Below are positions 1 to 6,560 of a stretch of DNA of 44,796 nucleotides, piece by piece. The translations under genes and the position numbers were made by a program. The notes under the pieces were generated by a model. The model was not told where the DNA came from. It saw only the letters and a program-made list of their open reading frames with translations, and made no database searches. Source of the DNA: a virus. Within the stretch, counting starts at the first letter, position 1; each line of letters starts with the position of its first letter. The stretch is from positions 1-44,796 of the IMG/VR virus record IMGVR_UViG_3300025886_001605; one strand, 5' to 3'.

Positions 1-205
1 GGTAGTCCTCGATGGCCGATTGGTACCTTCGGCGCACCGTCGCTTCGTCGACCGGTTGCCCGTCTTTCGTTTCCCTCGACAGGCCAGCAGCTATCGCAGC
101 GAAGGTCGCCCCGACCATCCGCCCGCGTAACACCGCCGCCTTCTGCTCGGCAACTTCATGCTCGGTGAATCTCTTCGGGTTTCGTTTCTTGCCTGCGATG
201 TTCAG
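1..205 (-). CDS. Helix-turn-helix protein, 3' end cut by left edge
   Basis: An open minus-strand frame enters from about position 205 and runs off the left edge, giving about 68 visible residues. It is basic at the N terminus (GKKRNPKRF), followed by a helix and the motif ATFAAIAAGLS...VDEATVRRRY, which looks like a helix-turn-helix of the kind found in phage small terminase subunits and other DNA-binding proteins. The start is odd. An in-frame stop lies just upstream, no ATG/GTG/TTG precedes the conserved-looking part, and the best candidate is a CTG at 205-203, placed behind an AGGAAG ribosome-binding sequence. It follows the CmoA-like gene after a 25-base gap. Small terminase is possible but unproven; a regulator is equally possible. 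Confidence 0.5.
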   Translation of the reverse strand, partial: MNIAGKKRNPKRFTEHEVAEQKAAVLRGRMVGATFAAIAAGLSRETKDGQPVDEATVRRRYQSAIEDY

Positions 206-230
206 TCACTTCCTGTCCGTTAGTTAGTGC

Positions 231-920
231 TTATGGCAGGGCGATCCATGCGGCGAAGTTCATCCATCGCCAGAAGCAGTCGACTGATTGATATCCGCAG
301 TCTTTGAGCAGGGTTTCGTTCCCTGCTGCGGTGAGGGGTACGAGTTGGCCTTCGAGCGAGTGTCGCTTGGTGTCGATTTGTTCTTGGGTGTAGCCGTGTG
401 ATCGTTTCATTCTGTAGTAGAGATCAACCATTTTCTGGTCGATTTGGTGTCCTCGGCCGAGTACTTTCTCGACGAGGATGAGTGGCCCGTTTGTTCGTTC
501 TCGTATTGAGCCGATGATCTGTTGGCGGTACTCGATGGGTGTGAATTGCAGGGTTAGTACGGCGAGGGTGACGTCGACTCTTTGGTCTGGGATGCCGTTG
601 CGGAGATCCCAGCGGAGGATGGTGACGTTTGAGTCGTGTTTGAATCGGTCTGCGGCGCTTTGTCGCATCGGTTCCGATATTTCGAGACCTACGGCGGTGC
701 AGTCTGGTCTTCGGGCTATTACGGCTGCTAGTGCGCCGCCTCTAGAGCATCCGGCGTCGAGGACAACACCTCCGTTTGGTAGGAACTCGCAGGCGATGTC
801 GGAAACAGCGGCCCGCATTGTTTTGAACTCTGGTATCGACCTGGCCAGCATGTCGTCGAACACGGCCGTCACAGTCTCGTCGAACTCCCATTTGCCTACG
901 GGCATCGTTTGGTCACTCAT
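231..920 (-). CDS. CmoA-like carboxy-SAM synthase
   Basis: This 229-residue class I SAM-dependent enzyme resembles CmoA (E. coli CmoA is 247 residues), which makes carboxy-S-adenosylmethionine (Cx-SAM) from SAM and prephenate. Features seen: N-terminal WEFDETVTAVFDDM (CmoA has WTFDERVAEVFPDM), SAM loop LDAGCSRGG (residues 54-62), acidic end of beta-2 at E80, TLQF (123-126), VEK (150-152) and TKRHSLE (184-190). R186 aligns with E. coli R199, which I recall as contacting the Cx-SAM carboxylate. In bacteria CmoA serves tRNA uridine-34 modification with CmoB. No CmoB is visible here, but a C5-cytosine DNA methyltransferase is in the same operon, so Cx-SAM supply for DNA modification is the inferred role. 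The start overlaps the inositol synthase stop by 8 bases. An ordinary methyltransferase remains possible. Confidence 0.8.
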   Translation of the reverse strand: MSDQTMPVGKWEFDETVTAVFDDMLARSIPEFKTMRAAVSDIACEFLPNGGVVLDAGCSRGGALAAVIARRPDCTAVGLEISEPMRQSAADRFKHDSNVTILRWDLRNGIPDQRVDVTLAVLTLQFTPIEYRQQIIGSIRERTNGPLILVEKVLGRGHQIDQKMVDLYYRMKRSHGYTQEQIDTKRHSLEGQLVPLTAAGNETLLKDCGYQSVDCFWRWMNFAAWIALP

Positions 921-1974
921 CTGACAAGAAGGCTACGGCTGCGCGCTTCGCCCCGAGATCGTCGTTTGTGTGGTTCTGGGGTGCTTTCATCAGGAACCCA
1001 GACGGCGCGTCGAGAACTCCACCGATGCCACGGTTCTTGGCCACTGCTAGGTAACGGATTCCGTCAACCACGATGCCAGCAGAGTTCGGGGAGTCGATGA
1101 CCTCCAATTTGAGATCCACCGACATCGGCGACCCGGCAAACCCGACCATGTCCAGGTTGATGAAAGCGATCTTGGTGTCATCGAGATGGTCGACATAATC
1201 GGACGGGCCGATATGGACTTTGTCTACTGGGTACACGTCGGTCACCGAAGTGGTCTTCGAGATCCTCTTGTCTGTGAGTCTCGATTGGTCCAGCATGTTT
1301 CGGAAATCTGCGTTGCCTCCGACGTTCAACTGGTAGGTGGATTCCAAGTGGACGCCACGCTCGGCGCAAATACGTACCAGCGACCTGTGCAAGATCGTCG
1401 CTCCATATTGCGACTTGATGTCATCACCGATCAACGGGACGTTCAGAAGGGCGAACCGTTCGGCGATAGTGGCGTTGCGTGCGATCTCGACTGGTATGCA
1501 GTTCAGGAAAGCCACACCGGCTTCTGCGGCTGCGAGAGCGTACAGTTCCGATGCCAGCGTCGACCCCACTGGCAGGTAATTCACCAACACGTCGAGGTTC
1601 TGCATTCGCAGCTCATGTGCGATGTCTTCGACAGACGCCGTCATGTCGTCCGTGGTTTCGACAATCGAAGTCGACGCAAGCCCGTCTAGCCGTGGAGACG
1701 GCATCACTGGCCCTGGGAAGTTCAGCGGCTTCGCCAATCGTCGTTCATTGAACTCTGCTGCCTCTCCGATCGTCAAACCAACCTTACGAACATCGACATC
1801 GAACGCCATCACAACATCGATGTCACCTATCTTGTATCCGTCGATGTCCGGGGACAACAGGCCCTTCGTCTCCCCGGGGTTCTCGGCGTACCACTGGATG
1901 CCTTCCAATAACGCAGCGGCACAGTTTCCTACCCCAACCAAGCCGGTTCGGATCTTACGATTTCCATTGCTCAT
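913..1974 (-). CDS. myo-Inositol-1-phosphate synthase
   Basis: A 353-residue protein of normal length for actinobacterial MIPS. The enzyme converts glucose-6-phosphate to inositol-3-phosphate through NAD-linked keto intermediates. Motifs seen: nucleotide-binding GLVGVGNCAA (11-20), VNYLPVGS (131-138), GDDIKSQ (183-189), LNVGGN (216-221), RISKT (238-241), HIGPSD (254-259) and LKLEVIDSPNSAG (288-300). Lysines 187, 240 and 289 lie in the family's conserved blocks, so it appears intact. The ATG at 1974 overlaps the TAA of the upstream aminotransferase (TAATG); a longer frame to 2013 exists but runs into that gene. In the host, inositol feeds phosphatidylinositol and mycothiol. Within this operon it may instead supply a keto- or amino-cyclitol for DNA decoration, which is inference. 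Confidence 0.9.
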   Translation of the reverse strand: MSNGNRKIRTGLVGVGNCAAALLEGIQWYAENPGETKGLLSPDIDGYKIGDIDVVMAFDVDVRKVGLTIGEAAEFNERRLAKPLNFPGPVMPSPRLDGLASTSIVETTDDMTASVEDIAHELRMQNLDVLVNYLPVGSTLASELYALAAAEAGVAFLNCIPVEIARNATIAERFALLNVPLIGDDIKSQYGATILHRSLVRICAERGVHLESTYQLNVGGNADFRNMLDQSRLTDKRISKTTSVTDVYPVDKVHIGPSDYVDHLDDTKIAFINLDMVGFAGSPMSVDLKLEVIDSPNSAGIVVDGIRYLAVAKNRGIGGVLDAPSGFLMKAPQNHTNDDLGAKRAAVAFLSDE

Positions 1975-2945
1975 TATTTGCCTTTCAAGAAGCCAGGCAG
2001 AGTGCCCGACCAAGGAGTATGGGTTCTGTCGCCGATCACGAAAGTAGACTCGTGGAACTGGCGGGCGCCGACCAGAGGTCTCGTCACGTAATCAGAGAAC
2101 AACGGATGGTCTTCCAATGGAGCGACCGTGGTGGGTGTGGTTGGTCCCGCCCATCGATCCCGTAGCCCTATCGGCAGACGTATCTTGTGCCATGCGACTG
2201 TCGAGCCAGACGGGACTTCAGGCAGTCCCAGCTCGATAGAGATGATGCTACGCGACCTGTCCGCCTCTATTGACCGTCCACGAACGAAAGGCAGGTCAGC
2301 GAGTCCGGTCATTGCGCACAGTTCAGGTATCTTCCCGTTCATACCTCGCACGTTCGAGGTGCGATATCCACCCGCGGGTTTGTAGTCCGTTTCCCCGAAC
2401 CTCATGGCGGCCCTCGCCACATGTGCGATATCTCGGCTGGGTGTCGAGATCATCCCGCCTTCGCCGCACGACCACTTCTTGGATTCGTTCCCGGAGAAGA
2501 TCGCCACATCCACATATTCGGAACAAAGACCGGCCGAACCCAAAGACGGTGCAGCATCTTCGACGATCCAAGCATCAGGGAACAATTCGTTGATGCGTTC
2601 GTAGTTGGCTACCCGACCGTCAAGGTCGATGGCCACTATCGCTTTTGGGTCGTCGACCGGGACAGTGTCCGGGTCGATCAGCCCCCAGACAGGATCGACA
2701 TCAGCGAATACGGGCTGCGCCCCGACCATCAACACAGCTAAAGCCGCCGCCTGGAAGCCGTACCCTGGCACTACCACTTCGTCACCCGGGCCGATCCCGC
2801 AACCGACAAAAGCACCGAACAGCGCTGTTGTTCCTGACGAACAAGCCACCGTCGATTGCAGTGGCAACGCATCACCGTGAGACGTCAGGAACGAACCGAA
2901 CTCCTGTTCCAAAGAAACAGCGTATGGGCCTTCTGTCAGCTTCAT
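1974..2945 (-). CDS. DegT/DnrJ/EryC1-family PLP aminotransferase
   Basis: A 323-residue fold-type I aminotransferase, somewhat short for the family (commonly about 370-400). N-terminal SGTTALFGAFVGCGIGPGDEVVVP-type segment (residues 37-60), VEDAAPSLGS (128-137, with D130 the expected pyridine-nitrogen partner) and GNESKKWSCGEGGM (152-165), where K156 is at the position of the PLP-binding lysine. The usual Gln after EDAA is Pro here. The family aminates keto-sugars and keto-cyclitols, for example scyllo-inosose in aminoglycoside pathways. The ATG at 2945 lies one base after the synthetase stop; the upstream in-frame extension to 2981 falls inside that gene. Being next to an inositol synthase suggests an inosose-type substrate. 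The amino donor cannot be read from the sequence. Confidence 0.85.
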   Translation of the reverse strand: MKLTEGPYAVSLEQEFGSFLTSHGDALPLQSTVACSSGTTALFGAFVGCGIGPGDEVVVPGYGFQAAALAVLMVGAQPVFADVDPVWGLIDPDTVPVDDPKAIVAIDLDGRVANYERINELFPDAWIVEDAAPSLGSAGLCSEYVDVAIFSGNESKKWSCGEGGMISTPSRDIAHVARAAMRFGETDYKPAGGYRTSNVRGMNGKIPELCAMTGLADLPFVRGRSIEADRSRSIISIELGLPEVPSGSTVAWHKIRLPIGLRDRWAGPTTPTTVAPLEDHPLFSDYVTRPLVGARQFHESTFVIGDRTHTPWSGTLPGFLKGK

Positions 2946-2946
2946 T

Positions 2947-3786
2947 TCAAACCTTCCCAGCGAACATATCGTTGTACACACCTACGACAGATTTCAGTCC
3001 GCGAGTATTGAACTCGGGGTCGACCAACAGTAGGTCATGCCACTCTCTGATGCCTGAGTTTACTTGCAGCGGCGAGTTCCGACGCCAGAACCCAGGGGTC
3101 GACCAGAACTCGGGGAACGCTCGAACTGCGATCCCTTTCTGCTTCGGTCCGTCTGGTCCGCGGTTCAATTCTGAGAAGTCCAGACCCAACGCATAGTCCC
3201 GTAGTGGCTCGTCAGAATAAGGCTCTTCGAGCGTGACGCCAAGATCGCGAGCAACCCCGTGCATGTGCCCAGTACCACAATCTGTGTACCGGTCTTCGAG
3301 CTTCGACCGTCTGTACTCGCGCGCAACCTCCTCGCCTTGTTGTGACACGAGAATTGCCACACGCTTATCGTCCAAACAAACTGCACCAGTACCGATCATC
3401 GCACGATCGAAGCCGAGAGATGTAAGCCGCTCGGCGATATGCATTATGGGTTGGGCGCACTGTATGGACGCCTTCTTTGCGGTCTGTCTGATATCCATGA
3501 TCCTGCGGATGTCGGCGACCAGGGCAGTCTTTGACCTGTCCAAGTTGACTATCTCTGCGTCGAGGTCGTACCGATCGGCCATCCGTATCGCCATCTTGGC
3601 ATCGTCGTGGAGTCGACCACCGATAGTGAATGTCACGCATAGAGGTTGCCCTCCCAACTCCATTTGGGCTGCGAGCAAGGTCGCAGAGTCGACCCCGCCC
3701 GAAAGCAGGTTCGGGATGTTCTCCATCTCTCCCTCCTGGATGACAGCCATCAGTCGGCGCTTCCATTCCTTGGCCACTTCATCCAT
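2947..3786 (-). CDS. AsnB-type ATP-pyrophosphatase (amide synthetase) without glutaminase domain
   Basis: A 279-residue protein with a PP-loop SGGVDS at residues 29-34, the ATP-pyrophosphatase signature of asparagine synthetase B and relatives. Only the C-terminal, synthetase-like half of AsnB is represented. There is no N-terminal class II glutaminase domain with its catalytic Cys, so nitrogen from glutamine is not made in cis. Such enzymes adenylate a carboxylate and pass it to an amine. Further recognisable blocks are IGTGAVCLDDKR (131-142) and a Trp/Arg-rich C-terminal region. It overlaps the methyltransferase stop by 8 bases. Inferred role: adenylation and amidation of a carboxyl group, possibly the carboxymethyl group on DNA. 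QueC-like 7-deazaguanine chemistry is less likely because no Cys zinc motif is present. Confidence 0.75.
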   Translation of the reverse strand: MDEVAKEWKRRLMAVIQEGEMENIPNLLSGGVDSATLLAAQMELGGQPLCVTFTIGGRLHDDAKMAIRMADRYDLDAEIVNLDRSKTALVADIRRIMDIRQTAKKASIQCAQPIMHIAERLTSLGFDRAMIGTGAVCLDDKRVAILVSQQGEEVAREYRRSKLEDRYTDCGTGHMHGVARDLGVTLEEPYSDEPLRDYALGLDFSELNRGPDGPKQKGIAVRAFPEFWSTPGFWRRNSPLQVNSGIREWHDLLLVDPEFNTRGLKSVVGVYNDMFAGKV

Positions 3787-4837
3787 TGGGTTGTCCTTTC
3801 AAGGCTTCGATGATCGACTCGCCGACGGCTTTGTACATCGGAGGCGCGACTGCGCGTCCTAGTCGTTCCCATCTTTGGCTGAAGTTACCAGTGAGGGCGA
3901 AGTCGTCGGGGAATCCGCATAGCCGACGGACTTCACCAAGCGTGATACGTCGGTTCTCGTAGGGGGGCAGCACCCAGTTGTTGGTTTGTAGGATTGTGGG
4001 TGCCGGTTCGCCGGGTGCGAGCCTGTAGTGCGAGAAGAAAGAGCCGGTGCCGACAACCGCTTGGCCTGATTCGCCGGGTTTAGCTTTCGACATGACCCGT
4101 GCGAGTTTCGAGTCGGCGGACCAGGGTGGCAGAGGGTCGTCATTAACGGGCGTAGGCTGCTTGGTAGCGTCGGCCCAGGTGTAGACATAGTCGAATGGCT
4201 TAGGGGCTACGAGAACTGCTTGAAGGTCGTCTCGGACGCCATGTATGACTAGGCGCACTCTTCGTTGCGGGACTCCGAGTCTAGAGCAGTCGAGCCGCCA
4301 GACTCCGACCCGGTAACCGATAGCACGGAGCCTGAGAACGATCTCCTTGAGATAACCCTTAGCGACTCCCATCGTCATGCCATCGACGTTCTCTGCGATG
4401 AAGGTCTTTGGTTGGATCTCGTCGACTAATCGGACGAACTCGAAGAACAAGTCATCGACCCTCTGGGAGGTCTCGGAGTACGACTTGACCTTGCCCCATC
4501 CTGCTTCGCGTTTCCCTGACATGGAGAACGAAGCACAAGGCGGCGAACCTTCGAACACGTCGAGTTCACCGACGCCGAGACCGACAGCGTCGAGGATCTC
4601 GCTGCCTGTCACTTGTCTGATGTCTCGGCGGTCGACTTGAATGCCGGGATTGTTTAGCTCGTACACGTCGGCGGCTGCGTCGATGAACTCTGATGCCCAG
4701 ATCACTTCGATGCCTGACCATGCCAATCCGAGCGAAGCGCCACCCGCGCCGGAGAACGTCGACACGGCCTTGAGGCCAGATGTCTTCTCACCCGCTTTGA
4801 TATCACTTACAGACGGGATCTGATAGGGCGGTTTCAT
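3779..4837 (-). CDS. C5-cytosine DNA methyltransferase with Arg in motif X (putative carboxymethyltransferase)
   Basis: A 352-residue protein with the full set of C5-cytosine methyltransferase motifs: I (STFSGAGG, 26-33), II (ASEF, 48-51), IV with the catalytic Cys (GSPPCASFS, C101), VI (IAENVDG, 147-153), VIII (QRRVR, 191-195), a short target-recognition region around 200-290, IX (RRITLGEVRRLCGFP) and X. Motif X normally reads GN(A/S)V. Here it is LGRAVAPP, so R328 replaces the conserved Asn that lies beside the SAM methyl group. An engineered CpG methyltransferase (M.MpeI N374K, as I recall) gained Cx-SAM activity by a basic residue at what I believe is this site. The ATG at 4837 overlaps the ParB-like stop (TGATG); a longer frame to 4858 is disfavoured. 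The target sequence cannot be predicted. Confidence 0.92.
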   Translation of the reverse strand: MKPPYQIPSVSDIKAGEKTSGLKAVSTFSGAGGASLGLAWSGIEVIWASEFIDAAADVYELNNPGIQVDRRDIRQVTGSEILDAVGLGVGELDVFEGSPPCASFSMSGKREAGWGKVKSYSETSQRVDDLFFEFVRLVDEIQPKTFIAENVDGMTMGVAKGYLKEIVLRLRAIGYRVGVWRLDCSRLGVPQRRVRLVIHGVRDDLQAVLVAPKPFDYVYTWADATKQPTPVNDDPLPPWSADSKLARVMSKAKPGESGQAVVGTGSFFSHYRLAPGEPAPTILQTNNWVLPPYENRRITLGEVRRLCGFPDDFALTGNFSQRWERLGRAVAPPMYKAVGESIIEALKGQPNG

Positions 4838-5364
4838 CAGTCGAACTCGAACCCACACTTAGGGCATTGGTGTTCAAGATCGAGCGAGTCGACATCGAAC
4901 TCGTCAAAACCCTCCGGTGCACTCCCAGAGTCGTAACCGGTACCAAGAAGCCGCTCGATGTCGATATCCGAGTATCCGGTCACGTCGACCAACTCGGCAG
5001 GCAAAGAACTAAGCAGCTCGACGAGCAAAGACTCGTCATAGAGTCCCAGCTCGCCGATCCTGTTGTCGGCGAGTGCGAAGGCTTGCGCTTGCTTCATTGT
5101 GAGGTCGTCGGCAGACACCGCGGCAATGTGTGTCCACCCTAATCCTGCGACAGCTTCGAGCTGATGATTGCCTGCCACTACAACTTTTTTCCCTCGGCGT
5201 GTTTGGTACACGACAGGCTTGCGTTGCCCGAACTCTTTGTATGACTTAGCGACAGCGTGAACGTCGCCGAGCCGAGGGTTGCTGGGTAGCCGGTGAAGTT
5301 CAGCGATCGGTGTCATCAGTGTTTCAAGACCGGGTGCGATCTTGTGGATCTTCTTATCTGCCAT
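4837..5364 (-). CDS. ParB/Srx-fold nuclease-like protein with C-terminal CPKCG
   Basis: A 175-residue protein. Residues about 15-105 form a ParB-like domain: IAELHRLPSNPR, then VAKSYKEFGQRKPVV, VVVAGNHQLEAVAGLGW and ADNRIGELG. This arrangement is typical of phage and prophage ParB-like proteins encoded beside DNA methyltransferases. The acidic C terminus ends in CPKCGFEFD, a single CxxC that could bind metal only as a dimer. It is the first gene of the putative modification operon and is translationally coupled to the C5 methyltransferase (TGATG). Whether it nicks DNA, binds a nucleotide or guides the methyltransferase cannot be told. The ribosome-binding sequence CAGGAA lies upstream of the ATG. 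Confidence 0.8.
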   Translation of the reverse strand: MADKKIHKIAPGLETLMTPIAELHRLPSNPRLGDVHAVAKSYKEFGQRKPVVYQTRRGKKVVVAGNHQLEAVAGLGWTHIAAVSADDLTMKQAQAFALADNRIGELGLYDESLLVELLSSLPAELVDVTGYSDIDIERLLGTGYDSGSAPEGFDEFDVDSLDLEHQCPKCGFEFD

Positions 5365-5376
5365 TTCGGGTTCCTG

Positions 5377-5847
5377 TCATTGCTGTTGATGGAAGGTGAT
5401 TACTCCGTCGCCTTCGACGTAGTCGCCGGATTCTCGGTCGGCTCGGATCTGTTTAGCGCGTTGGTCTTTCAGGTATCGGCTGATCATCTCTTGCAGGTGC
5501 ATGAAGCGAAGGTCGAGCGTCGAGCAGGTGTCGAGCAGGAAGTCTTGCAGGTCTGGTGGTAGCAGCGCCGATTGCACCCGCCGATGGTAGGCCCACGGGA
5601 CATCTCGCCGACGGTGCGGTTCGAAGCTGGCGGCGATCTCGCGGACTTCGGCGGTCTCTCGGGGTTCGAGTAGCGGCGACGACCAATGCAGGTCGTTGAT
5701 GGCGTCGGGTGACGGAGCGGCGTTGAGTAGGTCGCCCATCCACCATTGCGAGAGTGCCCAGACCTTCGCGATCGTCGCGGCCTGGCGGTGCCAGTCTTCG
5801 TCGTCGACGAAGGCGGCGTTCGGCCCGTCCGGTAGGTCGACGTTCAT
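5377..5847 (-). CDS. Unknown protein, 156 aa
   Basis: Not recognised. The ATG at 5847 overlaps the WhiB stop (ATGA). The protein is mostly helical in appearance with an aromatic stretch (VWALSQWWMGDLL, residues 29-41), a basic middle (PHRRRDVPWAYHRR) and a helical segment from 98 to 138 (LLDTCSTLDLRFMHLQEMISRYLKDQRAKQ in part). It ends in a glutamine run (HQQQ). No signal peptide or catalytic motif is seen. A longer frame up to 6354 exists but overlaps the WhiB gene and is Arg/Pro-rich, as expected for a shadow. It sits between a WhiB regulator and the putative DNA modification operon. Confidence 0.7.
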   Translation of the reverse strand: MNVDLPDGPNAAFVDDEDWHRQAATIAKVWALSQWWMGDLLNAAPSPDAINDLHWSSPLLEPRETAEVREIAASFEPHRRRDVPWAYHRRVQSALLPPDLQDFLLDTCSTLDLRFMHLQEMISRYLKDQRAKQIRADRESGDYVEGDGVITFHQQQ

Positions 5848-6377
5848 GCGGTCATCGCTTCGACGTGAGCGCAGGCTCGGCAGCGGTCGATCTGGTGGGG
5901 TTCGCAGCGTTCGTCGTCGAGCACGATCACGACCGGCGTGTCGTCTGGTTTGTGTTGTTTGTTCTTGCGGGTGCGCCATGCTGCGGCGTGGCAGCAGCCT
6001 CGGCATCGGCATCCCTTGCCGTGAGTCGACGTGTAGCCGTGGCGTGCGCCGCGACTGTTCGAGGAGATCGGGGACCGGCCAGGGTTCAGGATCTCGGTCA
6101 CCTTCACGCAGTAGTGACACGAGCAGCCTGCCCGGTAGGTGTCGCATCCATGCCTGGCCTGGCGTCGTCGGAGTTCCTTGCGCATGTTCTCGCGGGTGCC
6201 GCCCCAGAGGCCGATCGCCTGTTCGTTTGTGTATCCGGTGGCGAGGTCGATGCACTTCGCTCGGACGACGCACGCCGCGCAGTATTTGGCGGCGACCGGG
6301 TCTGGTCCGGTGGTGTCGTCGCCGATCCAGAGCGTCGGGTCTTTCCCGCGGCAAGCCGCGTACTTCATCCAGTGCAA
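5844..6377 (-). CDS. WhiB-family [4Fe-4S] regulator with Cys-rich C-terminal extension
   Basis: A 177-residue protein. Its N-terminal 65 residues carry the WhiB signature: C9, C33, C36 and C42 (C-Xn-CxxC-x5-C) and the turn GLWGG at 56-60, followed by basic residues. WhiB proteins bind a 4Fe-4S cluster and act with the primary sigma factor. Phage copies are known to interfere with host WhiB regulation. The extra C-terminal part (about 75-177) has several more Cys pairs (CSCHYC, CRCRGCC, CRAC) and may bind another metal. Start: TTG at 6377 has a GGGG ribosome-binding sequence six bases upstream; ATG at 6368 is the alternative. The GGGG lies in a possible hairpin at 6384-6401. Confidence 0.88.
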   Translation of the reverse strand: MHWMKYAACRGKDPTLWIGDDTTGPDPVAAKYCAACVVRAKCIDLATGYTNEQAIGLWGGTRENMRKELRRRQARHGCDTYRAGCSCHYCVKVTEILNPGRSPISSNSRGARHGYTSTHGKGCRCRGCCHAAAWRTRKNKQHKPDDTPVVIVLDDERCEPHQIDRCRACAHVEAMTA

Positions 6378-6383
6378 GGCGTG

Positions 6384-6401
6384 CCCCGTTCGTAGTCGGG
6401 G
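6384..6401 (-). promoter_or_regulatory. Short hairpin covering the WhiB ribosome-binding site
   Basis: On the minus strand CCCCG at 6401-6397 can pair with CGGGG at 6388-6384 across an 8-base loop. The second arm contains the GGGG that serves as the ribosome-binding sequence for the TTG start at 6377. A five-pair stem is small, so translational control is only a suggestion. Confidence 0.3.
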
Positions 6402-6431
6402 TTGATGCTAGTCGATCGCGTCCCAGACGCG

Positions 6432-6466
6432 CAGGAACCCGCGGTATGAGTGGCCGCGGGTTCCTG
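6432..6466. terminator. Strong hairpin in the 6378-6560 gap
   Basis: A perfect 13-base-pair inverted repeat (AGGAACCCGCGG and its complement, extended by one C-G pair) with a 9-base loop. It lies downstream of the secreted-protein gene and upstream of the WhiB gene in the minus direction. No U-run follows on either strand, so it may be a Rho-aided terminator, an mRNA-stabilising element or part of a small RNA. The rest of the 183-base gap holds a copy of the late-promoter motif in opposite orientation (6414-6424). Confidence 0.6.
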
Positions 6467-6560
6467 GGTTGGATTGCCGGTCAGGCAAAGGGAATACCTG
6501 CCCGGCCACTAGTTCCGACTCTTTGGAGCCTCTTGGTAGAGAAGCCGGAACGAGTCCCTG

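Noticed and set aside
12-227. 71-residue plus-strand frame at the left edge
   Set aside because: Opposite strand holds the helix-turn-helix frame, which has sensible composition and gene direction.
231-5364. 5-hydroxymethyluracil-based or 7-deazaguanine-based hypermodification
   Set aside because: No thymidylate synthase-like hydroxymethylase, DNA kinase, DpdA or other queuosine gene is in the window, and the PP-loop protein lacks the QueC Cys motif.
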